The position numbers were made by a program, and so were the translations under genes. Below, one piece after another: positions 14,501-23,470 of a stretch of DNA of 64,000 nt; within the stretch, counting starts at the first letter, position 1; each line of letters opens with the position of its first letter. The stretch is from Phocoena phocoena (taxonomy: Eukaryota > Chordata > Mammalia > Artiodactyla > Phocoenidae), in contig NC_089239.1 in assembly GCF_963924675.1 (NCBI RefSeq), positions 5,879,001 through 5,943,000 of the forward strand. The letters are read 5' to 3'. Below the pieces are notes generated by a model that was given only the letters and a program-made list of their open reading frames with translations, was not told the origin of the DNA and ran no database searches.

Positions 14501-17500
14501 TTCTGTTGTTTAAGTCACATTGTTCATGTTTCTTTGTTACGGAAGCTCTAGTAAATGAATACACCATTTTTTCCATTAAAAAATTACAACAAGTGCTAAA
14601 GAACAAGATCAAATTTTTAAAAATACAAATAAAAAATAGAGAATAATAACAAAGCCACAGTAATATCTATAAAATGACCATGATTAAAATGAGAAGATGG
14701 AGAATTTCAGTAGAAGTATAGAATCTTTAATAAAGTAATTAAAATCAGAAAGACATTTCTGATTTTACAGAAGAAAAAAATCAATATCTGTTATTAAAAA
14801 TTCAATAAAAGGGTATAAGAGAATATTAGACACAGCAGGGGATAAGATTAGTGACAGGAATATAGGTCAGTAGAAAATATCCAGATTGAAACACAGAGAG
14901 AAAAATATGAAAAAGAAAAGAGAAATGTGACCAATGAAAAATGTCTAACACTTATGTAATTATAGTCCAAAAAAATATGATAAAGATAAGACTAGGAAAG
15001 AAATGACATTTTAAAAATTCATGGCTGATACTTTCAAAGCTTATGAAAGGTATCAACCCACAGTCTCAAAATATTCTATTATTCCAAATCAGGATGAACA
15101 CAAAGAAAGTAAACCTTTCTTTGGCATGGTTTACTCATGACATTACTCATGTCATGCTCAAACATTTAAAACAAAAGACAAAGAGAACATACTCAAAAAT
15201 CAGTAAGAGAAAAATGACCCATTACTTTCAAAATAATTCTTAATAAATTATGTGTGGATGGATCTAGAGACTGTCATACAGAGTGAAGTAAGTCAGAAAG
15301 AGAAAAACAAATTTTGTGTATTAACGCATATATGTGGAATCTAGAAAAATGGTACAGGTGAACCGGCTTGCAAGGCAGAAATAGAGGCAGATATAGAGAA
15401 CAAACGTATGGACACCAAGGGGGGAAAGTGGTGGGGGGCGGGTGGTGGTGGGATGAACTGGGAGACTGGGATTGACATATATGCACCAATATGTATAAAA
15501 TAGATAACTCATAAGAACCTGCTGTATAAAAAAATAAATAAAATTTTAAAAATAAATAAATAATGTGTAACTCTACGACTGAAACAATGGACACCAGAAG
15601 GCAATGGAATGACACCTTTAAAGTTTTGAAAGAAAAGTAGGAGTACCTATACTAACTTATATTAAGACTTCTGATAAAGCCACGGTAATTAAGGCAGTGA
15701 AATATGGGTCAAAATAGGAAAAACAGTCCAATGGCACAGATGATAAAAGGGTCAAGCCAACAAGAAGATATAACAATTGTAAATATATATGCACTCAGCA
15801 CGGGAGCACCTCAATGCCTAAAGCAAATACTAACAAACACAAAAGGATGGATTGAGAGTAACACAGTAACAGTAAGGTTTTTAACACTCCACTTACATCA
15901 GTGGACAAATAATACAGACACAAAAGTAATAAGGAAACACTGGCCTTAAATGACACATTACGAATGCACTTCAGAGATACTTACAGAACATTACATCCAA
16001 AAGCAAAAGAATACACACTCTTTTCAAATGCACTTGAAACACTCTCCAGAATAGGTCACATATTATGCCAAAAACAAGTCTCAGTGAATTTGAGAAAACT
16101 GAAATCACATCAAGCATTTCTTTTCCCAACCACAGAGGTATGAGACTAGAAATCAGAACGAGAAAAAAACTGCAAAAAACACAAACACGTAGATTCTGAA
16201 CAATATGCTACTAAACAACTGATGTGTCACTGCGGAAATCAAATAGGAAATCAAAAAATACCTGGAGACAAATGAAAACGGAAACAAAGTGATCCAAATT
16301 CTATGGAATGCAGCAAAAGCAGTTCTAAGAGGGAAGTTTCTAGTGATACAAGCCTATCTCAGGAAACAAAATCTCAAATAAGCAACCTAACCTTACACCT
16401 AAAGGAACTACAAAAAGAAGAACAAACAAAACCCAAAGTTAGTATGAGGAAAGATAATGAAAAGATCAGAGCAGAAATAGATGACATAGAGACTTAAAAA
16501 AAAAACAAAACATGAAACTAAGAGCTGGTGCTTTGAAAAGATAAATGAAATCAATAAAACTTTAGCCACACTCATCAAGAAAAATGAGGGCCCATATAAA
16601 ATCAGAAATAAAAAAGCAGTTATAACAAACACACCAGAGCTACAAAATATCATGAGAGTACTGTGAACAATTATGCACCAATAAAATGGACAATCCAGAA
16701 GAAATGGATAAATTCTTATAAAGGTACAATCTACCAAGACTAAATCAAGAAGAAATACAAAATACGAACAGAATTGTAATGAACTGAATCAGGAATTTAA
16801 ATAAACTCCCAACAAACAAAAGTCCAGGACCAGATAGCTTCACAGATGAATCCTACCAAACATTAAAAGAAGAGTTAACATTTGTCCTTCTCAAACTAGT
16901 CCCAAAAATTAAAGAGGAAGGAACACTCCCTAACTTATTCTATGAAGCCAACATCAGCCTGATACCAAAACCAGACAAAGACATCACACACACACACACA
17001 AAAATTATAGGACAACATCACTGATGAACAGAGGCAAAAATCCTCAACAAAATATCAGCAAACCAAATTAAATAATATATTCAAAGGACCATACACCATG
17101 ATCAAATTGGATTTATGTCAAAGATACAAGGATATTTCAATATCTACAAATCAAATATTGTGATACACCACATCAACAAATTCCAGGTAAAAATCATATG
17201 ATCATCTCAATAGATGCAGAAAAAGCTTTTGACAAAACTCAACATCATTTATGATACCTCAACATAATAAAGTCCATATCGGACAAGCCCACAGCTAACA
17301 TACTCAATGGTGAAAAACTGAAAGCTTTTCCTCTAAGACCAGGAAAAAAACAAGGATCCTCACTCTCATCACTTTTATTCAACATAGTACTGGAAAGCCT
17401 AGCCAGAGTAATCAGACAAAAAATAAATAAAAGAAAATCAAATTGAAATGGTAGAACTACAACAGTCACTGTTCCATACAACATGATACTATATATAGAA

Positions 17501-19687
17501 TATCAAGAGGCCACCAAAAAACTATTAGAACTAATAAATGAATTCAGTAAAGTTGCAGGATACAAAATTGATATACAGAAATCTGTTGCATTCTATACAC
17601 TGACAATAAACTATCAGAAATAAAAATTAAGAAAACAATCCAACTTACAATTGCATCAAAAAGAATAAAATACCTAGGAATAAATCTAACCAAGGAGGTA
17701 AAAGACCTGTACTCAGAAAACCATAAGACACTGATGAGAGAAATTGAAAATGACACAAACAGATGGAAAGATATACTGTGTTCATGGATTCGAGGAATTA
17801 ATATTGTTAAAATGACCATACTACCCAAGGCAATCTACAGATTCAGTGCAATCCCTATCAAACTACCAATGGCATGTGGCTAGAAGAGCCATACTCAAAT
17901 AACTAGCTTCTGCAAGTTAGCAAATCAATGACAGCCCAAAGTTTCTGAAAGTCAGCCAGTCAGTGACAGCCACAGCTTCTAGATAGGAGTAAGTGCCTCC
18001 CTCCTCTGACACTGCACTGATGAGGATTCTGAAAGTGAGAAGACCAGCAAGTACTCTTCCTGTACTAACTGCACTAACACAGCTGAGAGCCTGCCAGCAC
18101 CTGATCACTCACTTCTGAAAGCCCATGGCTCCCTGACACCAGGCTTCCCAAAACCTTACATAACATTAACTCTGGCTTTCTTCAGAAAGACTGTGTTTAC
18201 AACTGGCCCTTACAGGCAAATTCCCCATTTTTTAAAATAACGTATCAAGTTCAGTTTATAGTTTGTTCACAGGTTCACAATCTTTTCAACAGTTCAGCTC
18301 ATTTATGATTAGTTATGAGTTTGAACATGTGAGTTTCACTGACACAGCTGCAAGATTTTCAAATTCAATATTTTCAATTCTTTTTGAAATGGTTTGGAAC
18401 TACTACCTATATTTTTATATGTGTATATTTAAGCCCCCAAATGTCAAAAGGCAAGTGCAAATTTTGTAATGAATTTGCTAACAGTAGAAACTCCTCAACT
18501 GAGGAAAAAGTCCTTTTGGAGCTCTTTGTGCAGTTTGCAGTTGTTCGCTAAACATCAAAAATGGTGGAAAGTCAAATATAAACCAGCACATGCTAAACAT
18601 CAAAAATGGTGGAAAGTCAAATATAAACCAGCACACGCTAAACATCAAAAATGGTGGAAAGTCAAATATAAACCAGCACATGCTAAACATCAAAAATGGT
18701 GGAAAGTCAAATATAAACCAGCACACGCTAACAGCTAGGCAAAAGGAACAAATGGTTTCCTCCTACAGTACCAAAGAAGGTCATATAACAAATGTGGGGG
18801 ATTAAGAAAAATTCAGAGGAAGAAGATGTAAGACTTGTAGCAGGCACTGTACTGGTTTTCCACTCTGCGTACCAGCAGTCTTTCTGCCCAAACGTCTAGC
18901 TGAATGCACAACTACCAGAAATACCTTTTGATTCCAAAATTGCAAGCAAATTTTCAAGTGCCAAGTTAAAATCCACTGCCACTATCAAAGAAGTAACACC
19001 AGCTGGCCCTATGTTTAACACCTGTGGACCCTCATCCTGTAAATATCTATCTGAATGGGTCCATTTTACCCAAGATGATTTAAAGTTACACTGGCCAAAA
19101 TGAAGAACTTTTGACATTCCCAAATTAGTTTACCTCCACATGCAATTGGGAAAAAAAAAAAAAAGTGTAACAACTAGGCAAAATGAGTGGGAAGCTTATT
19201 TAATTGGTATCTAGAGGCCTCTAAACACAACACGGAGAAATTTGTCCCCCTCCAAGCTATGGCTGAAAAGCTGACCCAGACTGTCTCTTAACTTGAAAAA
19301 TCAGCTCATCTTTCTCACTTTCACTCACTGATCACTTTCAGCTCTTCCCTGACTAACTGAAAGTTGAGGTAAGTAGCTGAGGGCAAATCCGCAGGCCTAG
19401 GACAAGGGGCGGGGCCCAGAAAACTCAGTAATCAAGATAAGTACTACTTCAATGCAATACTTTAAATAATCAAAATTAATGCAAAACTTCCGTGATGGAA
19501 AAAAATATCAATACCTTCAAGAAAGACAGGATCTGACCTGGTCTAACCTCATTCAGCCTCATCCTAATCCCAGTTCTTTGCCACTCCCTTTAATTCTGCA
19601 CCTGAGTCAAGCACTTTGCTTGCCTTTCCCTAGTGCTGGCCCCTAGTGCTGGCCCCGATCCTCCTTAGAATCCTTCGTCCTCAACAG

Positions 19688-19725
<38 letters not shown>

Positions 19726-20515
19726 TCACACACATAAATACACATCAAAATGCTCCTCCCTGTGAACCTGGCCTGAGTGGTCAGCTGTGCCTCCAGAGCT
19801 GGAGCCCACCTTCAGCTACTAGGGTCTTGATATTAAAAGCAACTTAACACAATTTAAGAAATAAAAATATTTTTTCCCAATTACATTAGTTTCTGGATGT
19901 TCTATTGCCTCGGATGTTGAAATCTTTTCAGGAACTGTGGTCTGCAGAAAGCTTTTATGAGGATCTAAAACAAAAAATAAGCAGTTACTGTGATACTTGT
20001 AATCTTGCATTATTCATTTCTAAACCCAATTCATTTGTTTCTCTACATTACCAAGTTTTTCTTATAATCTATGCATCTACTTTTCCTTTCTGCTGTCCTT
20101 CGGTCATTCTTATCGATAAATTTCTTAAGCCTTGTCAAATCTTAACTTTTTATTCTCTACACACACACATACACACACACACACACACACAAAGTTAGAC
20201 TGCTGTAGGTAGAAAAAGGCCACACCTTTCAATTCTGTCCGTTTTCCAGACAAGGAAACCACCCCACGGAAATGAAAAGATTTTCCCCCGGAGGCTGCCT
20301 CTCTGCCTCCCTAGCTGCAGTCCTCGAGGCCAAGGGTCGGGAGGCTGTGGGAGGTGAGGGCGAGGGGCGAGGGGAGGGAGGGAGTACTGGGCCTGGACCC
20401 TGGACCAACGAGGGCAGCCCCCCGACCGAACAAAGCGAGGGGAACGGTCTCTGGACTCACTGTGGCCCCCGTGCAGCCCGCCTAGGCCGGTGAGCAGAAC
20501 CAGCAAGAGGAACAT
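8515..20515 (-). CDS. ADAM5: ADAM5-like gene, first seven coding exons (5' part)
   Basis: This is a testis-type ADAM (tMDC II) protein. Seven exons join without a frame break: 20515-20461, 19964-19885, 13210-13155, 10888-10810, 10538-10462, 9650-9476 and 8580-8515. They total 588 nt or 196 codons. The product starts with a signal peptide ([16 protein letters not shown]). The reprolysin-family propeptide follows, with [42 protein letters not shown] and [15 protein letters not shown]. The first strand of the metalloprotease-like domain is next ([17 protein letters not shown]). As recalled, the closest relative is rodent Adam5, which shares the [11 protein letters not shown] and YQVRKSSE segments; ADAM18 has a similar signal peptide but differs there. 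The gene lies downstream of ADAM32 in the same orientation, as in other mammals. I found no exon 8 between 8514 and 6760; further left is L1. Whether the whole gene is intact cannot be told. Confidence 0.87.
9476..9650 (-). CDS. ADAM5: ADAM5 exon 6: propeptide C-terminal part
   Basis: The 175-nt exon has acceptor aacatacag and strong donor CAGAA|gtaagt. It encodes [18 protein letters not shown], continuing to YQVRKSSE. The SYGIEP motif is diagnostic for ADAM propeptides, and EPMEAVSGF points to ADAM5 rather than ADAM18, 2 or 32. Confidence 0.9.
10462..10538 (-). CDS. ADAM5: ADAM5 exon 5: propeptide Cys-rich segment
   Basis: The 77-nt exon has a strong acceptor (ttttttttcag) and encodes [14 protein letters not shown], then [11 protein letters not shown]. 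This is the C-x-Y-x-GY...S-x-V-x-L-x-x-C-SGLRG block found in all ADAM propeptides. The frame-preserving donor is CTCAG|gttgta, which departs from consensus at positions +3 to +6 and is the weakest splice site in the chain. Confidence 0.83.
10810..10888 (-). CDS. ADAM5: ADAM5 exon 4: propeptide
   Basis: The 79-nt exon has acceptor ttctgcctag and donor CTCAG|gtaaga. It encodes [16 protein letters not shown] and on to HSQPLLAQ. Its phase fits exons 3 and 5. Confidence 0.88.
11330..12925 (+). mobile_element. LINE-2 remnant
   Basis: Pyrimidine-rich, diverged sequence in ADAM5 intron 3. Stretches such as tcttccaaaatgttttac and ctttccaaaaagccttctctg are typical of L2 ORF2/3' regions. The 438-base open frame at 12345-12782 is part of this remnant. 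Confidence 0.6.
12960..13075 (+). mobile_element. LINE-1 3' end fragment
   Basis: The sequence catatgtataactgattcac through ttataccccaataaagatg is the standard cetartiodactyl L1 3' tail. It ends only about 80 bases from ADAM5 exon 3. Confidence 0.85.
13155..13210 (-). CDS. ADAM5: ADAM5 exon 3: propeptide
   Basis: The 56-nt exon has a weak-looking acceptor (catgtacag) and a strong donor (AGCA|gtaagt). It encodes [18 protein letters not shown], the conserved I-x-GKPY-x-x-HL segment of reproductive ADAM propeptides. The last codon is completed by exon 4. Confidence 0.87.
14150..14575 (+). mobile_element. MaLR (MLT1-type) solo LTR
   Basis: Diagnostic segments are present in order: aacgtgaccttattcagag, gggccctaatccaatgtgag, ccttgatcttggacttctag and gtttctgttgtttaagtcac. 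This is an ancient non-coding LTR in ADAM5 intron 2. Confidence 0.8.
15250..15560 (+). mobile_element. LINE-1 3' end fragment
   Basis: From gatggatctagagactgtc to an A-rich aaataaataa tail, this matches the end of ORF2 and the 3'UTR of cetartiodactyl L1s. It includes the G-rich ggtggggggcgggtggtgg stretch of the L1 3'UTR. Confidence 0.85.
15690..17875 (+). mobile_element. LINE-1 ORF2 fragment, broken
   Basis: It covers the endonuclease-to-reverse-transcriptase portion of ORF2, with many frameshifts. It stops abruptly at about 17875 without a 3'UTR or A-tail, so it has been cut by a deletion or another insertion. Confidence 0.85.
17876..19450. other. Unassigned segment holding a 45-bp tandem repeat
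   Basis: This 1.6 kb lies in ADAM5 intron 2 and is not L1, SINE or L2 as far as I can see. On the plus strand a stretch near 18440 reads [14 protein letters not shown], and a later one resembles [14 protein letters not shown]. Both are interrupted by stops. It may be a decayed retroelement or DNA transposon, but I cannot assign it. Confidence 0.35.
18547..18726 (+). repeat. 45-bp tandem repeat, four copies
   Basis: The unit begins gctaaacatcaaaaatgg and has a period of exactly 45 bases. The four copies are identical except for one base: copies 1 and 3 end acat, copies 2 and 4 end acac. The array therefore looks like a 90-bp pair that was duplicated. Because 45 is divisible by three the array is open in several frames on both strands, which is why it appears as protein-like repeats. 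Confidence 0.97.
19690..19723 (+). repeat. (CA)n microsatellite
   Basis: About 17 CA units, about 160 bases from ADAM5 exon 2 on its downstream (intron 2) side. Confidence 0.97.
19885..19964 (-). CDS. ADAM5: ADAM5 exon 2: propeptide start
   Basis: The 80-nt exon has acceptor ttttttgttttag and donor ACTAAT|gtaatt. It encodes [19 protein letters not shown] and on to HPETN. The TVPEKI motif is the conserved beginning of the propeptide in ADAM2, 3, 5, 18 and 32. Confidence 0.87.
20158..20191 (+). repeat. (CA)n microsatellite, one interruption
   Basis: CA run interrupted by a single T, inside ADAM5 intron 1, about 270 bases from exon 1. Confidence 0.95.
20461..20515 (-). CDS. ADAM5: ADAM5 exon 1: start codon and signal peptide
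   Basis: The ATG at 20515-20513 has G at -3 (gccATG) and opens a 16-residue Leu-rich signal peptide, [16 protein letters not shown]. Eighteen codons plus one base precede a good donor (CACA|gtgagt). The exon lies inside a CpG island, which supports it as the first coding exon. Confidence 0.88.
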
Positions 20516-20599
20516 GGCTCCGCTGACCTGGAGCCGCGCTGGCCCAACAGCGACGACCGTTGCGCTGACTGAGGGCGGAGCGCGGGAGCGAGACGCGAG

Positions 20600-20613
20600 C
20601 CAGCAGGGGGCGC
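20600..20613 (+). promoter_or_regulatory. CTCF/CTCFL core motif
   Basis: The sequence ccagcagggggcgc is a textbook match to the CTCF core motif. It lies 85-98 bases upstream of the ADAM5 start codon inside the CpG island. CTCF and its testis paralogue CTCFL share this motif, and both can bind testis gene promoters. Binding is inferred only from the match. Confidence 0.65.
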
Positions 20614-20814
20614 ACGGGGAAAGCGCCGGAAGGAAAAAGCCGGCGGAGCGCTCGGCGGCCTCGGGCCGCGGCGGGCGCGCGCGCCCAGCGTGCCGCGGGT
20701 GGGCGGGGGGAAAACTTTCGGTCCCTAGTTAAGGAAGGAAAAGCCGCGCGAGTTCCAGTTCTCAGATGAAGGGGGTGCCTGGTTTTGTTTGCGTCTTTTC
20801 CTTAGGCTGGCGGG

Positions 20815-21015
20815 TTTTTTTTTTGCGGTACGCGGGCCTCTCATTGTTGTGGCCTCTCCCGTTGCGGAGCACAGGCTCCGGACGCGCAGGCTCAACGGCC
20901 ATGGCTCACGGGCCCAACCGCTCCGCGGCATATGGGATCCTCCCGGACCGGGGCACGAACCCATGTCCCCTGTATCGGCAGGCGGACTCTCAACGACTGC
21001 CCCACCAGGGAAGCC
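20815..21015 (-). mobile_element. CHR-type SINE just upstream of the ADAM5 CpG island
   Basis: Reverse-oriented element: a T run, then gcggtacgcgggcctctcat, through to ccccaccagggaagcc. A target duplication of the form taggcYggcgg flanks it at about 20804 and 21016. It is CpG-rich and lies about 300 bases upstream of the ADAM5 ATG. Confidence 0.92.
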
Positions 21016-21069
21016 TAGGCCGGCGGTTTTTGAAGTAATTTCTAATCCCAGTGAAAAGAAGGAGCAAGG

Positions 21070-21297
21070 ATGAAAATGCTCAAGTTACCGACAGCAAACA
21101 AGGTTCCTCCTAGTACATTACTTACCGCAGGAGGCGGCAAAATGCGTGTATTTGCAAAGACTGGTGCGAACACGGTGGCTTCTCTACATTTCATGGTTGG
21201 ATATGCCATTGCTAGACAGCCATGGAATGCAGAAGACCCCATATACGATCCTTGTCCGAATATAGACTCTTCCAAAAAATCTTCCTTAGTACCCTAA
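21070..21297 (+). other. Unrecognised 75-codon open frame upstream of ADAM5
   Basis: An open frame (start MKMLKLPTANKV, end SSKKSSLVP) begins about 55 bases beyond the SINE and points away from ADAM5. It contains several CpG sites and no repeat that I recognise. On the opposite strand the same block holds a consensus splice donor (GCG|gtaagt at about 21127). It could therefore be an upstream noncoding exon of a minus-strand transcript. I do not recognise the protein and see no decisive sign that it is coding. Confidence 0.2.
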
Positions 21298-21299
21298 GT

Positions 21300-22650
21300 T
21301 ATTATTGCCACACTCTGTAATCTTGCAGTCCCTAGTTTTTACGTGTTTACCTAGCCCTTTGTACGTTCTGCCTCTATTAGGACCAAGAACAGTTTGATTT
21401 CTTGACGTCTGTAGGCGTTCTTTCCTTCGCAGATCCTAGCCCACATCACATTAAATACATTAAAATACAGCCATACTCGATCCTGGCTATAAGTTTGCTT
21501 TAACAAATGTTGAAATCATGTCTATAAGTTCACTTTGAAACTGCTTGGCTGTCCCGAAAAACCAAGAGAAGTTACTAGCAGAATAGAACAGTAACAAATA
21601 ATCTTTAAAAAGAATCAAGTGGCAAGAAAAAAAGTCACAAGTGTTGGAATAAATAGTAGAATGTATACTTATTGCTTTGTGGATTTGCAGTTTGGAATAT
21701 CCGATTGACAAACTCTCCCAGGAAGGAACAAGAAAGGATTTTTAAAAATAGAAAATACCAAAATAAAATTAAGAGATAAGGAGAATAGAAGTAGAACTGT
21801 TAATAATAGCATTTTCCAGAAAGAGAAAAATTTAAATAATTAGGAGGAAATATTTAAAGGGATAATGGGGAAAGTTTCTCTTAACTTGAAAAATAAGAGA
21901 ATGACTTTAGAAAGGACCCAAGTGTTAAAAACTGGGCTTTGGAGGAAAAACAAATCTGAAATTTTAAATGACAGGAAAGATTCTGAAATCTTCCGGAGGA
22001 AAAGAACAGAGCACCTGTCAAGGGACAAGAGTCAGATTGACATTAACAGCCATACTAGATGCATGAAATCAGTGGGTTATTAAAGTGTTGACTTCCAAAC
22101 AGCTAAGGATGGCAGTCACACTAAGCCAGCCTCTTGCATACACACTTTTAGACGAGGGCCAAAGAACTGAGTCAAGTGGGCATCACTTAAGACAGTACTC
22201 TTGGAATTTACCTGGACTCTACAGCTAAAATTAGACCACTGAATTGGTCAAATTTCTGTACACTTGAGTTTCTGACAGTTCCGTCACTATTGGAAAACTA
22301 ATTTCCTCTGTGGATACCCACCAAATTTATAGTGTACATTAACACTGGACAATGCTGTTGGCGTGCATGCAAAGCCTATAGCCTCTCTGACACATCAAAC
22401 ACCCTGAAAACAAATAAGTGTGTGCTTAAAATGGACACAAAAAAAGGATATTGCCTTTGTATGGATCTGGGCTAAAGCAGTGTAAGAATATCTTTAAGAA
22501 ACTCATGAGTGTGGAGTCAGCTACAAAGTAGCTCTTGCCCAAGGTACCTATTGTTCCTATTGGCACTGCCAGTCACTTGCAGAGAGATTGCAGTGGGTCA
22601 CTCACTCACCTAATCATTAAGGAAAAAGTATATTTTCACTTGAGCTAATT
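21300..22650. other. Intergenic, no feature recognised
   Basis: AT-rich sequence between the two genes. The open frames here are short and show no known motif or codon structure. Confidence 0.5.
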
Positions 22651-22654
22651 CTTT

Positions 22655-22930
22655 TTTTTGGGGGGGGGTATAGTTGTTTCCCAATGTTGTGTTAGTTTCT
22701 CCTGTACACCGAAGTGGAGTTCCCTGTGCTATACAGCAGGTTCTCATTAATTATCTATTTTATCCATAGTAGTGTATATATGTCAATCCCAATCTCCCAA
22801 TTCATCCCACTGCCTCCCCCTTCCCCCTCTTGGTGTCCATATGTTTATTCTTTACATCTGTGTCTCTATTTCTGCCATTTACAGGCAACTCCGCAGGAGC
22901 TACATTATCCTTGATTCCATAGTACCTGTT
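22655..22930 (-). mobile_element. LINE-1 3' end fragment
   Basis: Reverse-oriented L1 3'UTR: tgtgttagtttctcctgtac, ctgtgctatacagcaggttc, the C-rich cccccttccccctcttggtg run and catatgtttattctttacat. Confidence 0.85.
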
Positions 22931-23249
22931 CAGAAAACACATTTTTGCACCTGCTCTCTAGCTTTCACATGGTATATCCATGTCTGAGGTTGGCAAGGCT
23001 GGACCAAGGGTCTAGGCAGCTCAGCTGGGTTCAGGAAACTATTCCACAAGCCAATAAACTGCAGAGGGAGATTTGCAAATGTAGTGGCTGGAAAAGCCAC
23101 AACGCTTCTCTTCAAATCTTCCTGGAGCTGACCTACTGCAAGTAGTTGTCACTCTGGCTGAAATGTGTTGTTTTATAGCCATGCACTAGCCACTTACGTT
23201 ATTGATTGTGAAATATCCTTTCATCGGGGTCCACAGAGTGACATGCAAG

Positions 23250-23470
23250 AAAATAAAGAAAACAAATAAGTGGAAATATCCCATTTTCGTGAATTGGAAG
23301 GTTTATTACTGTTAAGATCAATACTACCCAAAGCTTTCTACCAGCTAAATGCAGTCATTATCCCAATGGCATTTTTTGCAGAAATTTAAAAACCCATCCT
23401 AAAGTTCATTCGGAATCTCAAGAAGCCCAAATACCCAAAACAATCAAAGAAAAACATGCAGGTATCACAC
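23250..23470 (+). mobile_element. Old LINE-1 ORF2 fragment
   Basis: Segments such as gatcaatactacccaaagc, atcccaatggcattttttgc and ccaaaacaatcaaagaaaa are typical of decayed L1M ORF2. Confidence 0.75.

Larger units (their letters stand above)
13690..15680 (+). mobile_element. Old LINE-1 remnant with later insertions
   Basis: A-rich, decayed sequence resembling ORF1 of old mammalian L1s (for example gaaagacatttctgattttac and aaaattcatggctgatac). It is interrupted by a MaLR LTR at 14150 and by a younger L1 3' end at 15250. Boundaries are uncertain. Confidence 0.5.
20270..20725. promoter_or_regulatory. CpG island and probable ADAM5 promoter
   Basis: This is the only strongly CpG-rich stretch of the window apart from SINEs. 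It includes GC boxes such as ggggcggag-like and gtgggcggggg, and a run of cgcgcgcgc near 20675. It overlaps ADAM5 exon 1 and extends about 200 bases upstream of its ATG. No TATA box is obvious, so a dispersed CpG-island start site is likely. Confidence 0.75.

Noticed and set aside
18469..18738. Repeat protein [15 protein letters not shown] x4
   Set aside because: It is an artefact of a 45-bp (3n) tandem repeat that is open on both strands; no splice or promoter support.
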